Positions 18,373 through 26,405 of a stretch of 64,000 nucleotides of DNA are shown here, in pieces. The stretch lies in NCBI GenBank assembly GCA_964552795.1, contig CAZKIO010000007.1, positions 1 through 64,000 of the forward strand. Reading direction: 5' to 3'. Position 1 is the first letter of the stretch; each line of letters opens with the position of its first letter. The position numbers were made by a program, and so were the translations under genes. A model generated the notes under the pieces. The model saw only the letters and a program-made list of their open reading frames with translations. It did not search any database and had not been told where the DNA came from. The stretch comes from JAEUHZ01 sp964552795 (GTDB lineage: Bacteria > Planctomycetota > UBA1135 > GCA-002686595).

Positions 18373-18378
18373 CGCCGG

Positions 18379-18406
18379 CCTGCATCCCGCGGGGCCCCGC
18401 TGCAGG
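18379..18406. terminator. Palindromic hairpin between convergent genes
   Basis: CCTGCA and TGCAGG flank a perfect GCGGGG/CCCCGC palindrome with a four-base bulge on the left arm. It starts six bases after the permease stop, between convergent genes, so it could act in both directions. No U tract follows on either strand. Confidence 0.45.
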
Positions 18407-18507
18407 TCCTCTCCGGGATCGGTCGGCTGCGGCGCGCCGGCCGCGGCGCAACTGGAAAGGGCGGAGTTTCGGAGCCCCGACCGCTCCGGCGACGGGACGC
18501 GCGAGGG

Positions 18508-19236
18508 TCAGAACCGAGCCAGCCACCACGCCCGCAGCGCGAAGCCGCGGCCCGCGCGGCGCCGGCCCAGCGCCTCGCGCGCGGCCGCCGGGCCCACCGC
18601 GCGGAACGCCGCGCGCGCCTCGTCGCGGCGGCCCAGGCTCCGCAGCGCGAGGCCCCGGCGGTACGCGCTCTCGGCGGTCTCGCCGCGCGCGCGCTCGAAC
18701 TCCTCCGCCGCCGCCAGCGCCGCCGCCGCGTCGCCGCGCGCCAGCTCCGCGCGCGACAGCGCGAGGAACGGGCCGCCGAACTGGTGCTCGGGATCGGCGG
18801 CGACCGCGCGGCGCAGCGCCTCGACCGCGCCGGCCGCGTCCCCGGATCCCAGGCGCGCCTCGCCCAGCCGGTAGTGCCACGCCGCGAACCCGGGCTCGCC
18901 GGCCGCGGCCTTCTCGAGGAGCGGGAGGGCCTGGCGGAACCGGCCCCGTTCGAGCAGCAGCGCCCCGAGCTTGCCCTGGTTGTGGGGCGTGTCGACCGCG
19001 CCGAACTCGCGCATCACGCGCCGGGTCTGGCGCCGCTCGACGGCCCGATTCGCCCACCAGCCCAGGAGCGCGCTCAGGATCGCCGCGGACAGGAAGAAGC
19101 CGAGGAACGGGATCGCGAAGACCCGGCCGATCCCGGGGATCATGCGCAGCACGAACAGGAGCGCGAAGACGCCCAGGATGTAGCCGATGAGCCGGAGCAC
19201 GCGCGCAGTATCCTGGCGCGCCGTGTCGAAGGCCAT
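18508..19236 (-). CDS. Membrane-anchored tetratricopeptide repeat protein
   Basis: A 242-residue protein. Two adjacent hydrophobic segments (about residues 15-31 and 38-60, LIGYILGVFALLFVLRMIPG and FLGFFLSAAILSALLGWW) anchor it. They are followed by TPR-like helical repeats: GKLGALLLERGRFRQALPLL, AWHYRLGEARLGSGDAAGAV and AYRRGLALRSLGRRDEARAA. Similar proteins serve as scaffolds for envelope complexes. The ATG at 19236 shares a CATG with a possible ATG of the divergent lpxB, so the two genes overlap head to head. Its own promoter would then lie inside lpxB; a start further downstream cannot be excluded. Specific function unknown. Confidence 0.75.
   Translation of the reverse strand: MAFDTARQDTARVLRLIGYILGVFALLFVLRMIPGIGRVFAIPFLGFFLSAAILSALLGWWANRAVERRQTRRVMREFGAVDTPHNQGKLGALLLERGRFRQALPLLEKAAAGEPGFAAWHYRLGEARLGSGDAAGAVEALRRAVAADPEHQFGGPFLALSRAELARGDAAAALAAAEEFERARGETAESAYRRGLALRSLGRRDEARAAFRAVGPAAAREALGRRRAGRGFALRAWWLARF
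19209..19214 (+). promoter_or_regulatory. Candidate -10 element (TATCCT) for leaderless lpxB
   Basis: TATCCT lies eight bases before a GTG at 19223 that is in frame with LpxB, within the start of the divergent TPR gene. No Shine-Dalgarno sequence precedes the GTG. Confidence 0.4.
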
Positions 19237-20626
19237 GCTCGGCTCGGCGGCCCCGGCCGCGGCGGCGGCGCCGGCGGAGGTCTCCGCCCGCGCGCGCGCG
19301 CTCGTGCGCCGCGAGATCGTCACGGCGGCGGCCGATCTCGTCGCGCTGCCGGTCCGCGCCGGCCGGTACCTCGCGCGGCGCGAGGCGCTGCAGGCCGAGT
19401 TCGCGGCCGTGCTCTCGACCTCGGCCGAACCCGCGCCCGTGCCGGCGTGCGACCCGCCGCGCGCGCGCCCCTTGACCGTCTTCGTCTCCTGCGCGGAGGT
19501 CAGCGGCGAACTGCACGCCGCGAACGCGGTGCGCGAGATGCAGCGCCGCGTGGCCGCGTCCGGCGCGCCGGCGCCGCGCTTCGTCGGCCTGGGCGGTTCG
19601 CGGCTCGCGGAGGCGGGCGTCGAGCTGATCGAGGACACCGTGCGCACCTCGCGCATGGGTTTCAGCGCCGTGATCGGAGCACTGCCGTGGTACGTCGACC
19701 TCCTGCGGCGTTCGGCATCCGCGATCGAGCGCGAGCGTCCCGACGTGCTCCTGGCCGTCGATTCGCCGGCGCTGCACGTGCCGCTGGGCCGCATCGCGCG
19801 CGGCCTCGCGACGCCGGTGGTGCACTTCGTGACGCCGCAGTACTGGGGCTGGGCTCCCTGGCGCGTCGCGCGCTACCACGAGGCCGTGGACCTGGCGCTC
19901 TCGATCCTGCCCTTCGAACCGGCCTGGTTCGCCGCGCAGGGCGTGCGCGTGGCGCACGTGGGCCACCCGATCCTGGAAGAGCTGGAGAACGTCCCGCGCG
20001 GCGACCCCGACCGCGGCCGCGATCTCGTCCTCCTGCCCGGCAGCCGCCGCAGCGTGATCCGGCGCAACCTGGGCTGGATGCTGCGCGCGGTCGCGCCGCT
20101 GGTGCGGGACGGGATCGTCGCCGGCGTGCGGATCCCGCACGGCCGTGCCGATCTCGCCGAGCTGCTCCGGAGCGAGGTCGCGCGCGCCGGCGCCGCGGAT
20201 TGGGCGCACGTCGAGACCGGCGGCCTGCACGCCGCGCTGGCTCGCGCCCGAGCGGCGTTCTCGGTCTCGGGCACCGTGCTGCTCGACGTCCTCCACCACG
20301 AGCTCCCGATGGTGGTCGTGTACCGCCTGGGTTCGCGCGTCGCGGCCGAGGCCAAGGACCACCTCTTGACCGCGCCCTACTTCGCGTCGGTCAACCTGCT
20401 CGCGGGCCGCGACGTGGTGCCCGAATTCTGCTTCCACGGCGCGGGGCCCGTCGAGGCGGTGCGCGCCGCGCTGTCGTCGGCGCTGCAGGATCCCGCGTGG
20501 CGGATGCGCTGCCGCGCCGGCCTGCGCGAGGCGCGCCGGCGGCTGGGCCCGCCCGGCGCCGCCGGCCGGGCCGCAGGTCATGCCCTGGCCGTCGCCTGCC
20601 GTGCGCGCGCGGAGGGCGGTCCGTGA
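19223..20626 (+). CDS. lpxB: Lipid-A-disaccharide synthase (LpxB family)
   Basis: A GT19-family glycosyltransferase of 467 residues that joins UDP-diacylglucosamine and lipid X in lipid A assembly at the inner membrane. Diagnostic stretches are FVSCAEVSGELHAANAVREM (the usual aGE.SGDlhga near the N-domain), RFVGLGGSRLAEAGVELIED, PDVLLAVDSPALHVPL, VVHFVTPQYWGWAPWR and LVLLPGSRRSVI. The core is preceded by about 90 residues of Ala/Arg-rich sequence that other LpxB proteins lack. GTG 19223 was chosen for the TATCCT eight bases upstream; ATG 19235 is the alternative. The family Glu-Ser-Gly-Asp motif reads Val-Ser-Gly-Glu, a change worth noting. It is the first gene of a coupled unit with ECF sigma, anti-sigma and YbjQ genes. 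Confidence 0.85.
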   Translation: MSKAMLGSAAPAAAAAPAEVSARARALVRREIVTAAADLVALPVRAGRYLARREALQAEFAAVLSTSAEPAPVPACDPPRARPLTVFVSCAEVSGELHAANAVREMQRRVAASGAPAPRFVGLGGSRLAEAGVELIEDTVRTSRMGFSAVIGALPWYVDLLRRSASAIERERPDVLLAVDSPALHVPLGRIARGLATPVVHFVTPQYWGWAPWRVARYHEAVDLALSILPFEPAWFAAQGVRVAHVGHPILEELENVPRGDPDRGRDLVLLPGSRRSVIRRNLGWMLRAVAPLVRDGIVAGVRIPHGRADLAELLRSEVARAGAADWAHVETGGLHAALARARAAFSVSGTVLLDVLHHELPMVVVYRLGSRVAAEAKDHLLTAPYFASVNLLAGRDVVPEFCFHGAGPVEAVRAALSSALQDPAWRMRCRAGLREARRRLGPPGAAGRAAGHALAVACRARAEGGP

Positions 20627-21303
20627 GCGATCGCGGCCTGCCGGAGGGTTTTCCGGCCGACGCGCTGAAGGCCGGCGCGGACGCGGGGTATGGCGAGGAC
20701 GCCATGGCCGCCGAAGCGACACGCCTGATGGGCGCGGTGAAGCGCGGGGACGCGCAGGCCTTCGACACGCTGGTCGAACGCCTGCGCGGCCGCTCGTTCC
20801 AGATCGCGCGCGGCCTCGTGGGCTCGGCCGACGACGCCATGGAGCTGTCGCAGGAGGCGTTCCTGAAGGTCTACAAGGCGCGCGCCACGTACCGCGACGG
20901 CGACCCGTTCCTGCCCTGGTTCCACCGCATCCTGCGCAACACGTGCTTCAGCTTCCTGCGCGCGGAGAAGCGCGCCCGCTCGCTCTCGGCGCCGCGCCTG
21001 GAAGGCGACGCCGACGAGGACCGCGACTTCGAGATCTCGGACCTCAGCGAGGAGCCGGGCGCCGAGGCGCAGCGCTCCGAGCGCGCGCGCGCGTTCTGGC
21101 AGGCCTTCCGCGGCCTGTCGGCCAAGGACCGCGAGATGATCGTGCTGCGCCACTTCCAGGAGCTTTCGTACAAGGAGATCGCCGCCGCGCTCGGGATCCC
21201 CGAGGGCACCGTGATGTCGCGCCTGTTCCACACCCGACGGCGGCTGCGCGAGCGGCTGCCCGCGGACCTGTTCGAGGGCTTCCTCGGGGAGCGTGGGATG
21301 TGA
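20623..21303 (+). CDS. ECF RNA polymerase sigma factor
   Basis: A 226-residue sigma-70 of the extracytoplasmic function type. Region 2 is seen in AFDTLVERLRGRSFQIARGL, DAMELSQEAFLKVYKARATY and PFLPWFHRILRNTCFSFLRA. Region 4 is LSAKDREMIVLRHFQELSYKEIAAALGIPEGTVMSRLFHTRRRLRERL, a helix-turn-helix with the usual GT..SR recognition helix. The GTG at 20623 overlaps the lpxB stop (GTGA) and is preceded by GGAGGG at 20611-20616, so this start is preferred over ATG 20704. The next gene encodes a membrane anti-sigma-like protein, again with GTGA overlap. Together they look like a RpoE-type envelope stress module coupled to lipid A synthesis. Confidence 0.9.
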   Translation: MSDRGLPEGFPADALKAGADAGYGEDAMAAEATRLMGAVKRGDAQAFDTLVERLRGRSFQIARGLVGSADDAMELSQEAFLKVYKARATYRDGDPFLPWFHRILRNTCFSFLRAEKRARSLSAPRLEGDADEDRDFEISDLSEEPGAEAQRSERARAFWQAFRGLSAKDREMIVLRHFQELSYKEIAAALGIPEGTVMSRLFHTRRRLRERLPADLFEGFLGERGM

Positions 21304-21743
21304 GCTCCGGGCGCGAACCGACGACCGACGAGCTGCTGGCGATGGCCTACGTCGACGGCGAGCTGGCGCACGAGGCGCGCGCCGCGTTCGAGGCGCGCCT
21401 GGCGCTCGAGCCCGCACTGGCGGCCGAGGTCGCGGCGCAGCGGCACCTGGGGATCCTGGCGCGCGAAGTCGCGCCGCCCGAGCCTCTCGAACTGGAACGC
21501 CTCCGAGTCGAGGTCTCGGCGCCGGCGCGCGCCCTGTGGATCGTGGGGTTCGCGCTGGTGCTGCTCTCGGGCGTCTACTTCCTGTTCTGCGAGGTCTGCG
21601 CGCTGGGCGACTTCGGCCTGCAGCCGCCGCTCGCGGGCGTCGTCGTCCTGCTCGCCCTGGGCCTTGTGCTGCTCGCCTACCGCGCGTGGCGCATCCGCGC
21701 CCGGACCCGTCACCTCGACCCCTACCGCGACGTGAAACGATGA
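21300..21743 (+). CDS. Putative membrane anti-sigma factor
   Basis: A 147-residue protein. The cytoplasmic N-terminus, TTDELLAMAYVDGELAHEAR, followed by ARLALEPALAAEVAAQ, is the pattern of anti-sigma factors (dell.aYvDGEL....a..vea.L..dp). The zinc-binding His/Cys set of ZAS-type anti-sigmas is absent. Two hydrophobic segments follow (about residues 79-97 and 109-127), with a short loop containing two Cys residues (CEVC) outside or in the membrane, and a basic C-terminal tail. The GTG overlaps the sigma-factor stop and its own stop overlaps the YbjQ start, so stoichiometric synthesis is likely. The assignment rests on context and the N-terminal pattern. Confidence 0.7.
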   Translation: MSSGREPTTDELLAMAYVDGELAHEARAAFEARLALEPALAAEVAAQRHLGILAREVAPPEPLELERLRVEVSAPARALWIVGFALVLLSGVYFLFCEVCALGDFGLQPPLAGVVVLLALGLVLLAYRAWRIRARTRHLDPYRDVKR

Positions 21744-22069
21744 TCGTCACGACCACCGACACGGTCCCCGGCCGCACCATCCGCGACGTCATCGGCCTGG
21801 TGCGCGGCAACACCGTGCGCGGCGCGCGCGTGCACGACGACCTCTCGGCCTGGATGAAGAACCTCGTGGGCGGCGAGATCGAGGAGTACACGAAGCTGAT
21901 GGCCGAGAGCCGCGAGCAGGCCCTCGATCGCATGGAGGCCGAGGCGCGCGCGCGCGGCGCGGACGCCGTCGTGGGTCTGCGGCTCCTGACCTGCGAGATT
22001 GCCGACGGCGCGGCCGAGATCCTGGCGTACGGGACGGCGGTGCGGCTTGTGCCCCTCGCGACGCGCTGA
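21740..22069 (+). CDS. YbjQ/UPF0145-family protein
   Basis: A 109-residue member of the YbjQ (DUF74, putative heavy-metal-binding) family: MIVTTTDTVPGRTIRDVIGL, then VRGNTVRGARVHDDLSAWMK, GGEIEEYTKLMAESREQALD and ARGADAVVGLRLLTCEIADG are all characteristic, and the usual length is about 105. The family forms pentameric rings; its biological role is uncertain. The ATG overlaps the anti-sigma stop as ATGA, which ties it to the lpxB-ECF unit. Confidence 0.88.
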   Translation: MIVTTTDTVPGRTIRDVIGLVRGNTVRGARVHDDLSAWMKNLVGGEIEEYTKLMAESREQALDRMEAEARARGADAVVGLRLLTCEIADGAAEILAYGTAVRLVPLATR

Positions 22070-22125
22070 GGGGGCGCCCGGCGATCCGTCGCGGCCGATC
22101 CGGTTTCCCCGTGCGCCCCGGAGGC

Positions 22126-22131
22126 TAGGAT
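22126..22131 (+). promoter_or_regulatory. Candidate -10 element (TAGGAT), leaderless start
   Basis: TAGGAT lies seven bases before the ATG of the toroid protein at 22139; there is no Shine-Dalgarno sequence between them. TTTCCC at 22104-22109, 16 bases upstream, is a weak -35 candidate. Confidence 0.5.
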
Positions 22132-22138
22132 TCCCGCC

Positions 22139-23887
22139 ATGAACGCCGCCTTCCGACTGCTGTTGCCCCTTGCCCTGGCCTGGCTCGCCCTGGCCGCGCC
22201 CGCCCGCTCAGAGGACGCCAAACCCGCCGCCCCGGCCGCCGCGCCCACCATGGATCTCTCGCGCGACGTCGACGCGTCGCTGCGCTGGCTGCGCAACAGC
22301 CAGGACCGCGAGAGCGGCGCCTACGGCGCCAGCGTCGAGACCACCGCCTGGGTCCTGCGCGCGATGATCCAGTCGCACCGCCGCTACCAGCGCATCGACG
22401 GGCCCTTCGTCGAGCGCGCGCTCCAGTACCTCGTGTCGCGCCAGCGCGCGGACGGCGCGATCTGTGACGCGGGCGCCGACGAGGCGGCGGCGAAGCGCCA
22501 GACGCGCGCCGCGGCCGGCGCGCTCGCGCTGCACGCCGATGCGAGCACGAAGACGGCGTGGACGAAGGCCATGGCGTTCCTCGCGACCGACGCCGAGCCG
22601 TGGCAGGACGCGGAGCTGCCCGCCGACCAGGCCGCGCTCGCCGCGCGTGTCACCGAACTGCTCGCGCGCCGCGGAGTCGACGGCTCGTGGGACGGCCCCG
22701 CCGGCAAGGTGGCCGAGACCGCGCGCAACGTCGTGCTCCTGATCCGCGCCGCGCCGGCGTTGAAGCCGCCCGCGCCGCCGCCGGCCAGCCTCAAGGCGCT
22801 GGCGCCCGCGGTCACGGCCGATGCCGCCGCCGTCAAGTCAGCGATCGAGCGCGGCGCGCGCTTCCTGCTCACGCAGTGCGAGGCCGGTCGCTTCGGACAG
22901 CCGGGCAAGCCCGACGCGGGCCTGACCGCGATGGGCGTCGGCGCCCTGCTCGCCGTGCCCGCGCCGCGGCCTGCACAGATCCAGGCCGCCATCGACCAGG
23001 GCCTCGCGTGGCTCTTGTCGCTGCAGAAGGACGACGGCTCGATCCACGACGGCAAGACGGCCAACTACACGACCTCCGCCGCGATCCTGGCGCTCGTGCG
23101 CGCCAAGGTCCCGGCGCACAAGGACGCGATCGAGAAGGCGCGCGCGTGGCTGATCGCGCTGCAGGTCGGCGAGGAGGACGGGTACTCGATCGACGACCCC
23201 TACTACGGCGGCATCGGCTACGGCTCGGGCGAGCGGCCCGACCTCTCGAACCTGCAGTTCGCGCTCGAGGCGCTGCACGAGTCGGGCCTGCCCAAGGACC
23301 ACGAGGCGTTCCGGCGCGCGGCGAAGTTCCTGCAGCGCTGCCAGAACCGCTCCGAGTCGAACGACGTGCGCATCCCCGACGGCGACAAGGTCGTCGTCAG
23401 CGGCGACGACGGCGGCTCGGCGTACCTGCCCGGCCAGTCGTTCGCGGGCTACGTGGAGCTCGCCGACGGCAAGCGCGTGCCGCGTTCGTACGGCTCGATG
23501 ACGTACGCGCTGCTCAAGGGCTTCATCTTCGCGGGCCTCCCCAAGGACGATCCGCGCATGCAGGCCGCGTGGGAGTGGGTGCGCAAGAACTGGACGCTCG
23601 ACGTCAATCCCGGCTTCGAGGCCGGCCCCGATCCGACCGCCGCGTACCAGGGCCTCTTCTACTACTACCACACGATGGCGAAGGCCCTGGACCTGTTCGG
23701 GACCGAGACCATCGTCGACGCGCACGGCAAGGAACACCGCTGGCGCGCGGAGCTGGCGGGGCGCCTCCTGGGGCTGCAGCGCAAGACGGACGGCGCGTGG
23801 GTCAACGAGAACTCCCCGCGCTGGTACGAGGGCAACCCGATGCTGGCGACCAGCTACGCGCTGCTCACGCTGGAGCTCGCGCAGTAG
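22139..23887 (+). CDS. Secreted alpha/alpha-toroid (prenyltransferase/squalene oxidase repeat) protein
   Basis: A 582-residue exported protein with signal peptide MNAAFRLLLPLALAWLALAA. It is built of repeats typical of the terpene cyclase/prenyltransferase toroid: SLRWLRNSQDRESGAYGASV, ALQYLVSRQRADGAICDAG, GLAWLLSLQKDDGSIHDGKT and GRLLGLQRKTDGAWVNENSP. The DxDD or Asp-rich catalytic motif of squalene-hopene cyclases is not seen, and an exported location argues against isoprenoid chemistry. In Planctomycetes such secreted toroids are frequent and of unknown role. Strongly predicted fold, unknown function. It ends 9 bases from the convergent MamK-like gene. Confidence 0.8.
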   Translation: MNAAFRLLLPLALAWLALAAPARSEDAKPAAPAAAPTMDLSRDVDASLRWLRNSQDRESGAYGASVETTAWVLRAMIQSHRRYQRIDGPFVERALQYLVSRQRADGAICDAGADEAAAKRQTRAAAGALALHADASTKTAWTKAMAFLATDAEPWQDAELPADQAALAARVTELLARRGVDGSWDGPAGKVAETARNVVLLIRAAPALKPPAPPPASLKALAPAVTADAAAVKSAIERGARFLLTQCEAGRFGQPGKPDAGLTAMGVGALLAVPAPRPAQIQAAIDQGLAWLLSLQKDDGSIHDGKTANYTTSAAILALVRAKVPAHKDAIEKARAWLIALQVGEEDGYSIDDPYYGGIGYGSGERPDLSNLQFALEALHESGLPKDHEAFRRAAKFLQRCQNRSESNDVRIPDGDKVVVSGDDGGSAYLPGQSFAGYVELADGKRVPRSYGSMTYALLKGFIFAGLPKDDPRMQAAWEWVRKNWTLDVNPGFEAGPDPTAAYQGLFYYYHTMAKALDLFGTETIVDAHGKEHRWRAELAGRLLGLQRKTDGAWVNENSPRWYEGNPMLATSYALLTLELAQ

Positions 23888-23896
23888 CGCCGCGCG

Positions 23897-24964
23897 CTAC
23901 TTCAGCTTCTCCCAGTAGTCCGCCGGCATGTCGTGCGCGATCTTCAGCGCGCCGTTCGCGCCGCCGTAGACCGGCTCGTCGATGCGCATCACGCGCCCGT
24001 GGCCCAGGCGCTGGCGCATCTCCTCCTCCAGCGCCAGGTCCAGGCCCTTGATCTGGCTGCCGCCGCCCGCGAGCAGCACGCGGTTCTTCAGGCGGTGCTG
24101 GAATTCGGGGTCGAAGCTGGCGATCAGCTCGGACAATCCCTCCACGATCGGCGGGACGATCGCGCGGCAGGCCGTGCGCAGCTCCGCCGAGATGTCGAAC
24201 CGCGTGGGCTTGCCGGCCACCGGCAGCTCGACGATCGCGGGCGGCATGGCGTCCGAGACGCTGGCGTGGCGCTCCTTCATCTCGCGGATCATGCGCACCG
24301 TGAACTGCGCCTCGGGGTGCTTCGCGCGGATCAGCTGGCTCAGCTTCTCGTCGACGAAGTCGCCGGCGAAGGTGTTGGTGAGCTGGTCGGTGTCCTCGGG
24401 CATCGTGCCGTGCATCCGGCACAGGTCGGTCGTGCCGGCGCCGATGTCGACCACCAGCACGTCGTCGAGCATGTCGAGCCCGTAGGCGACGGCGAACGGC
24501 TCAGAGCACAGCATCACCGCGTCGATCGACTCGCGCGCGGCCTTGACGATCGCCTCCTTGTGGTGGATCGCGGCTTGCGCGGGCACGCCGATCACGGCGT
24601 ACACCAGCTCGTCGGCGCGCGCCTGTGCGCGGCGGATGATCTCGCGGATCAGGTCCGCGGCGGCCTTCAGGTTGCCCTCGATGTCGGCCTCGGCCTTCTG
24701 GCTGTGCTTCAGCACGCCCGCCGCCAGCGGCCGGTAGAACTTCAGCGACAGCCGGTGCTCGACCGCCTCGTCGCCGAACAGGATGTCCTTGCCCAGCAGC
24801 TTGCGCGCGACGACGTCGCGCGGATAGCCGACGTGCGAGCTGATGGTGGTGCGCACGCCGTTGCTGGCGGCGACCGAGGTGCGCGAGGTGCCCAGGTCCA
24901 CGCCCAGGTACAAGACGCCGTGGTCCTTGGGGCGGGGCTCGTCGCTCTTCTGGGCTGCGCTCAT
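23897..24964 (-). CDS. MamK-like bacterial actin
   Basis: A 355-residue actin-fold ATPase. Phosphate-1 loop is LGVDLGTSRTSVAASNG (about residues 20-36), phosphate-2 is VVDIGAGTTDLC (171-182) and the adenosine motif is VLLAGGGSQIKGL (near 310). Conserved Glu155 in SEPFAVAYGL fits the catalytic Glu region. Beyond the general actin motifs it shows wording typical of MamK, the magnetosome-aligning filament: HVGYPRDVVARKLLGKDILF, IGVPAQA, GDFVDEKL and the C-terminal GALKIAHDMPADYW. No magnetosome genes are nearby. It begins 12 bases after the degenerate GGDEF gene, so the two form an operon; TAGACT nine bases before the ATG may add an internal promoter. ParM or MreB are less likely matches. Filament formation is inferred. 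Confidence 0.82.
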   Translation of the reverse strand: MSAAQKSDEPRPKDHGVLYLGVDLGTSRTSVAASNGVRTTISSHVGYPRDVVARKLLGKDILFGDEAVEHRLSLKFYRPLAAGVLKHSQKAEADIEGNLKAAADLIREIIRRAQARADELVYAVIGVPAQAAIHHKEAIVKAARESIDAVMLCSEPFAVAYGLDMLDDVLVVDIGAGTTDLCRMHGTMPEDTDQLTNTFAGDFVDEKLSQLIRAKHPEAQFTVRMIREMKERHASVSDAMPPAIVELPVAGKPTRFDISAELRTACRAIVPPIVEGLSELIASFDPEFQHRLKNRVLLAGGGSQIKGLDLALEEEMRQRLGHGRVMRIDEPVYGGANGALKIAHDMPADYWEKLK

Positions 24965-24976
24965 GGGGGCCAGAGT

Positions 24977-26059
24977 CTACGGGCCGCTCTTCTCCAACTC
25001 GCGCTTGAGCTCCAGGTTGGCCTCCAGGATCGTGCGCATCATCTCCTTCTTGCGCTCGAACTGGGCCTCGCTGCCCTGCAGCCCCTGCACCGTCTTGAAG
25101 ATCGAGGGCAGGCCGAAGTCGACGCCCTTGAGGGCCGACACGCGCCGCAGCTCGTCCTCGGTCATGCCCAGGAGCTGGGTCAGCTTGGCGATGCGCCGCT
25201 CGAGGTTCTCGAGTTGCGCGTCGCGGTCGCTCTGGCTGACCGCGGGCGCGGCCGCGGGCGGGTGCTCGCGACGCTGCGCCTTGGCGCGCCGGATGGCGTC
25301 CGCCGCCGCGCGCGGATCGAGCTCGAGCAGGTGCGAGGGATCCAGTCCCTGCGCAGCGAGCAGTTCGAGCAGCGCCTGGCCGATCGGATCGTCGGGCGAC
25401 AGCACCGGGCCGGACGGTTTGGCGGGCGCGGCATCCGACGGCGGCGGCACCGAGGCGACGATGCGCTCGGGCTCGGCCTCGGGCAGCCCTTGCGCCGCGC
25501 GCGTCCGCGCGCGCGCCTGGCGCTTGCGCTCGTAGAGCTGGTAGAGCTCGGTCTCGACGTGCCGGTCCCCGCCGGACGCGTCCGCGACCGAGAGGCCGTC
25601 CTCAGCGACCGCGACCAGGGTCTCGAACGACAGCTCGCCTTCCTGGCGGTTGTTCGCCACGCCGATGCTGAGCGAGGCGCGCAGCGTGCGGCCGTCGCGG
25701 TCGAAGCGCATCTTGCGCGCGCCCGCGAGGATGCGCCGCGCCAGCAACCCGGCCGATTCCGGCGTCGTGTGCGGGAAGACCATCAGGATGCGGTCGTCCT
25801 GCGTCAGCCCCAGGAGGTCGCTGTCGCGCAGCGACGCGCGCAGCATCGCGACGACGGCGCGCAGGATCTCGTCGCGCGACTCCCAGCCGTACAGGTCCTG
25901 GAGCTGGTCGAGGCGGTCGACGGCGACCAGCATCACCACGAGCGGGAATCCGTGGCGCTGCGCGCGGTCGAACTCCGCGCGCATCATCCGCTCGATGTCC
26001 TCGGCGGAGAAGAGGCCCTGCCCGCTGCCCTTCAACTCGACGGTCTGGAACTCGGGCAT
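24977..26059 (-). CDS. Degenerate GGDEF-domain protein with C-terminal coiled coil
   Basis: A 360-residue cytoplasmic protein. Residues about 15-175 have the diguanylate cyclase fold pattern: FDRAQRHGFPLVVMLVAVDR, LYGWESRDEILRAVVAML, RDSDLLGLTQDDRILMVFPH and LRASLSIGVANN. The active-site GGDEF is replaced by TQDDR, and the metal-binding Asp pattern is altered, so cyclase activity is unlikely; nucleotide binding may persist. After a Pro/Ala-rich linker (about 195-265) comes a charged helical region (QLENLERRIAKLTQLLGMTE and FERKKEMMRTILEANLELKR) likely to form a coiled coil. It lies directly upstream of the MamK-like gene, which suggests a c-di-GMP-insensitive adaptor or regulator of the filament. 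That role is inference. Confidence 0.75.
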   Translation of the reverse strand: MPEFQTVELKGSGQGLFSAEDIERMMRAEFDRAQRHGFPLVVMLVAVDRLDQLQDLYGWESRDEILRAVVAMLRASLRDSDLLGLTQDDRILMVFPHTTPESAGLLARRILAGARKMRFDRDGRTLRASLSIGVANNRQEGELSFETLVAVAEDGLSVADASGGDRHVETELYQLYERKRQARARTRAAQGLPEAEPERIVASVPPPSDAAPAKPSGPVLSPDDPIGQALLELLAAQGLDPSHLLELDPRAAADAIRRAKAQRREHPPAAAPAVSQSDRDAQLENLERRIAKLTQLLGMTEDELRRVSALKGVDFGLPSIFKTVQGLQGSEAQFERKKEMMRTILEANLELKRELEKSGP

Positions 26060-26405
26060 GGTGGGTGGGGGCTCGTCGGGCGCCTGGGCGCGTGCCCGAG
26101 GAACCGGACACGGAAACCCGGCGCGGCCTCGGAGTCAAACGCCGGGAGGGCGCGGGCTCGGCGGCCGGACGGGCGTGCGGCTCGTTCGGGAACGATGGAG
26201 GGGATCGGCCGCCCGCGACCGGGCGCTTGAGACCGGGCGCCCCGCCGAGGATTGCGCGCTCCTGGATGCGCGCTGGGCTGCTGGGGTTCGTGCAAGGCTT
26301 TCCGGGCGTGCCCGGGCGCGACCGGGCCCCGTCTGCGGTCCGGTCGCTCGCGCCGACTCCAGGCGGGGAGCCCGCCCGGCGCCAGCCCCCCGTAGGATCC
26401 ATCGC
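26060..26405. other. Intergenic region between divergent genes (346 bases)
   Basis: No coding sequence is seen. On the minus strand TTGACT (26133-26138) is a good -35 hexamer for the GGDEF/MamK-like operon, but the hexamer 17 bases on (TTCCGT) is a poor -10. On the plus strand TAGGAT at 26393-26398 lies seven bases before the ATG at 26406 and is the probable -10 of that gene. Confidence 0.4.

Noticed and set aside
23897..24964. MreB, the rod-shape actin
   Set aside because: No mreC/mreD neighbours are present and the sequence wording is closer to MamK.
24977..26059. An active diguanylate cyclase
   Set aside because: TQDDR replaces GGDEF, removing the residues needed for catalysis.
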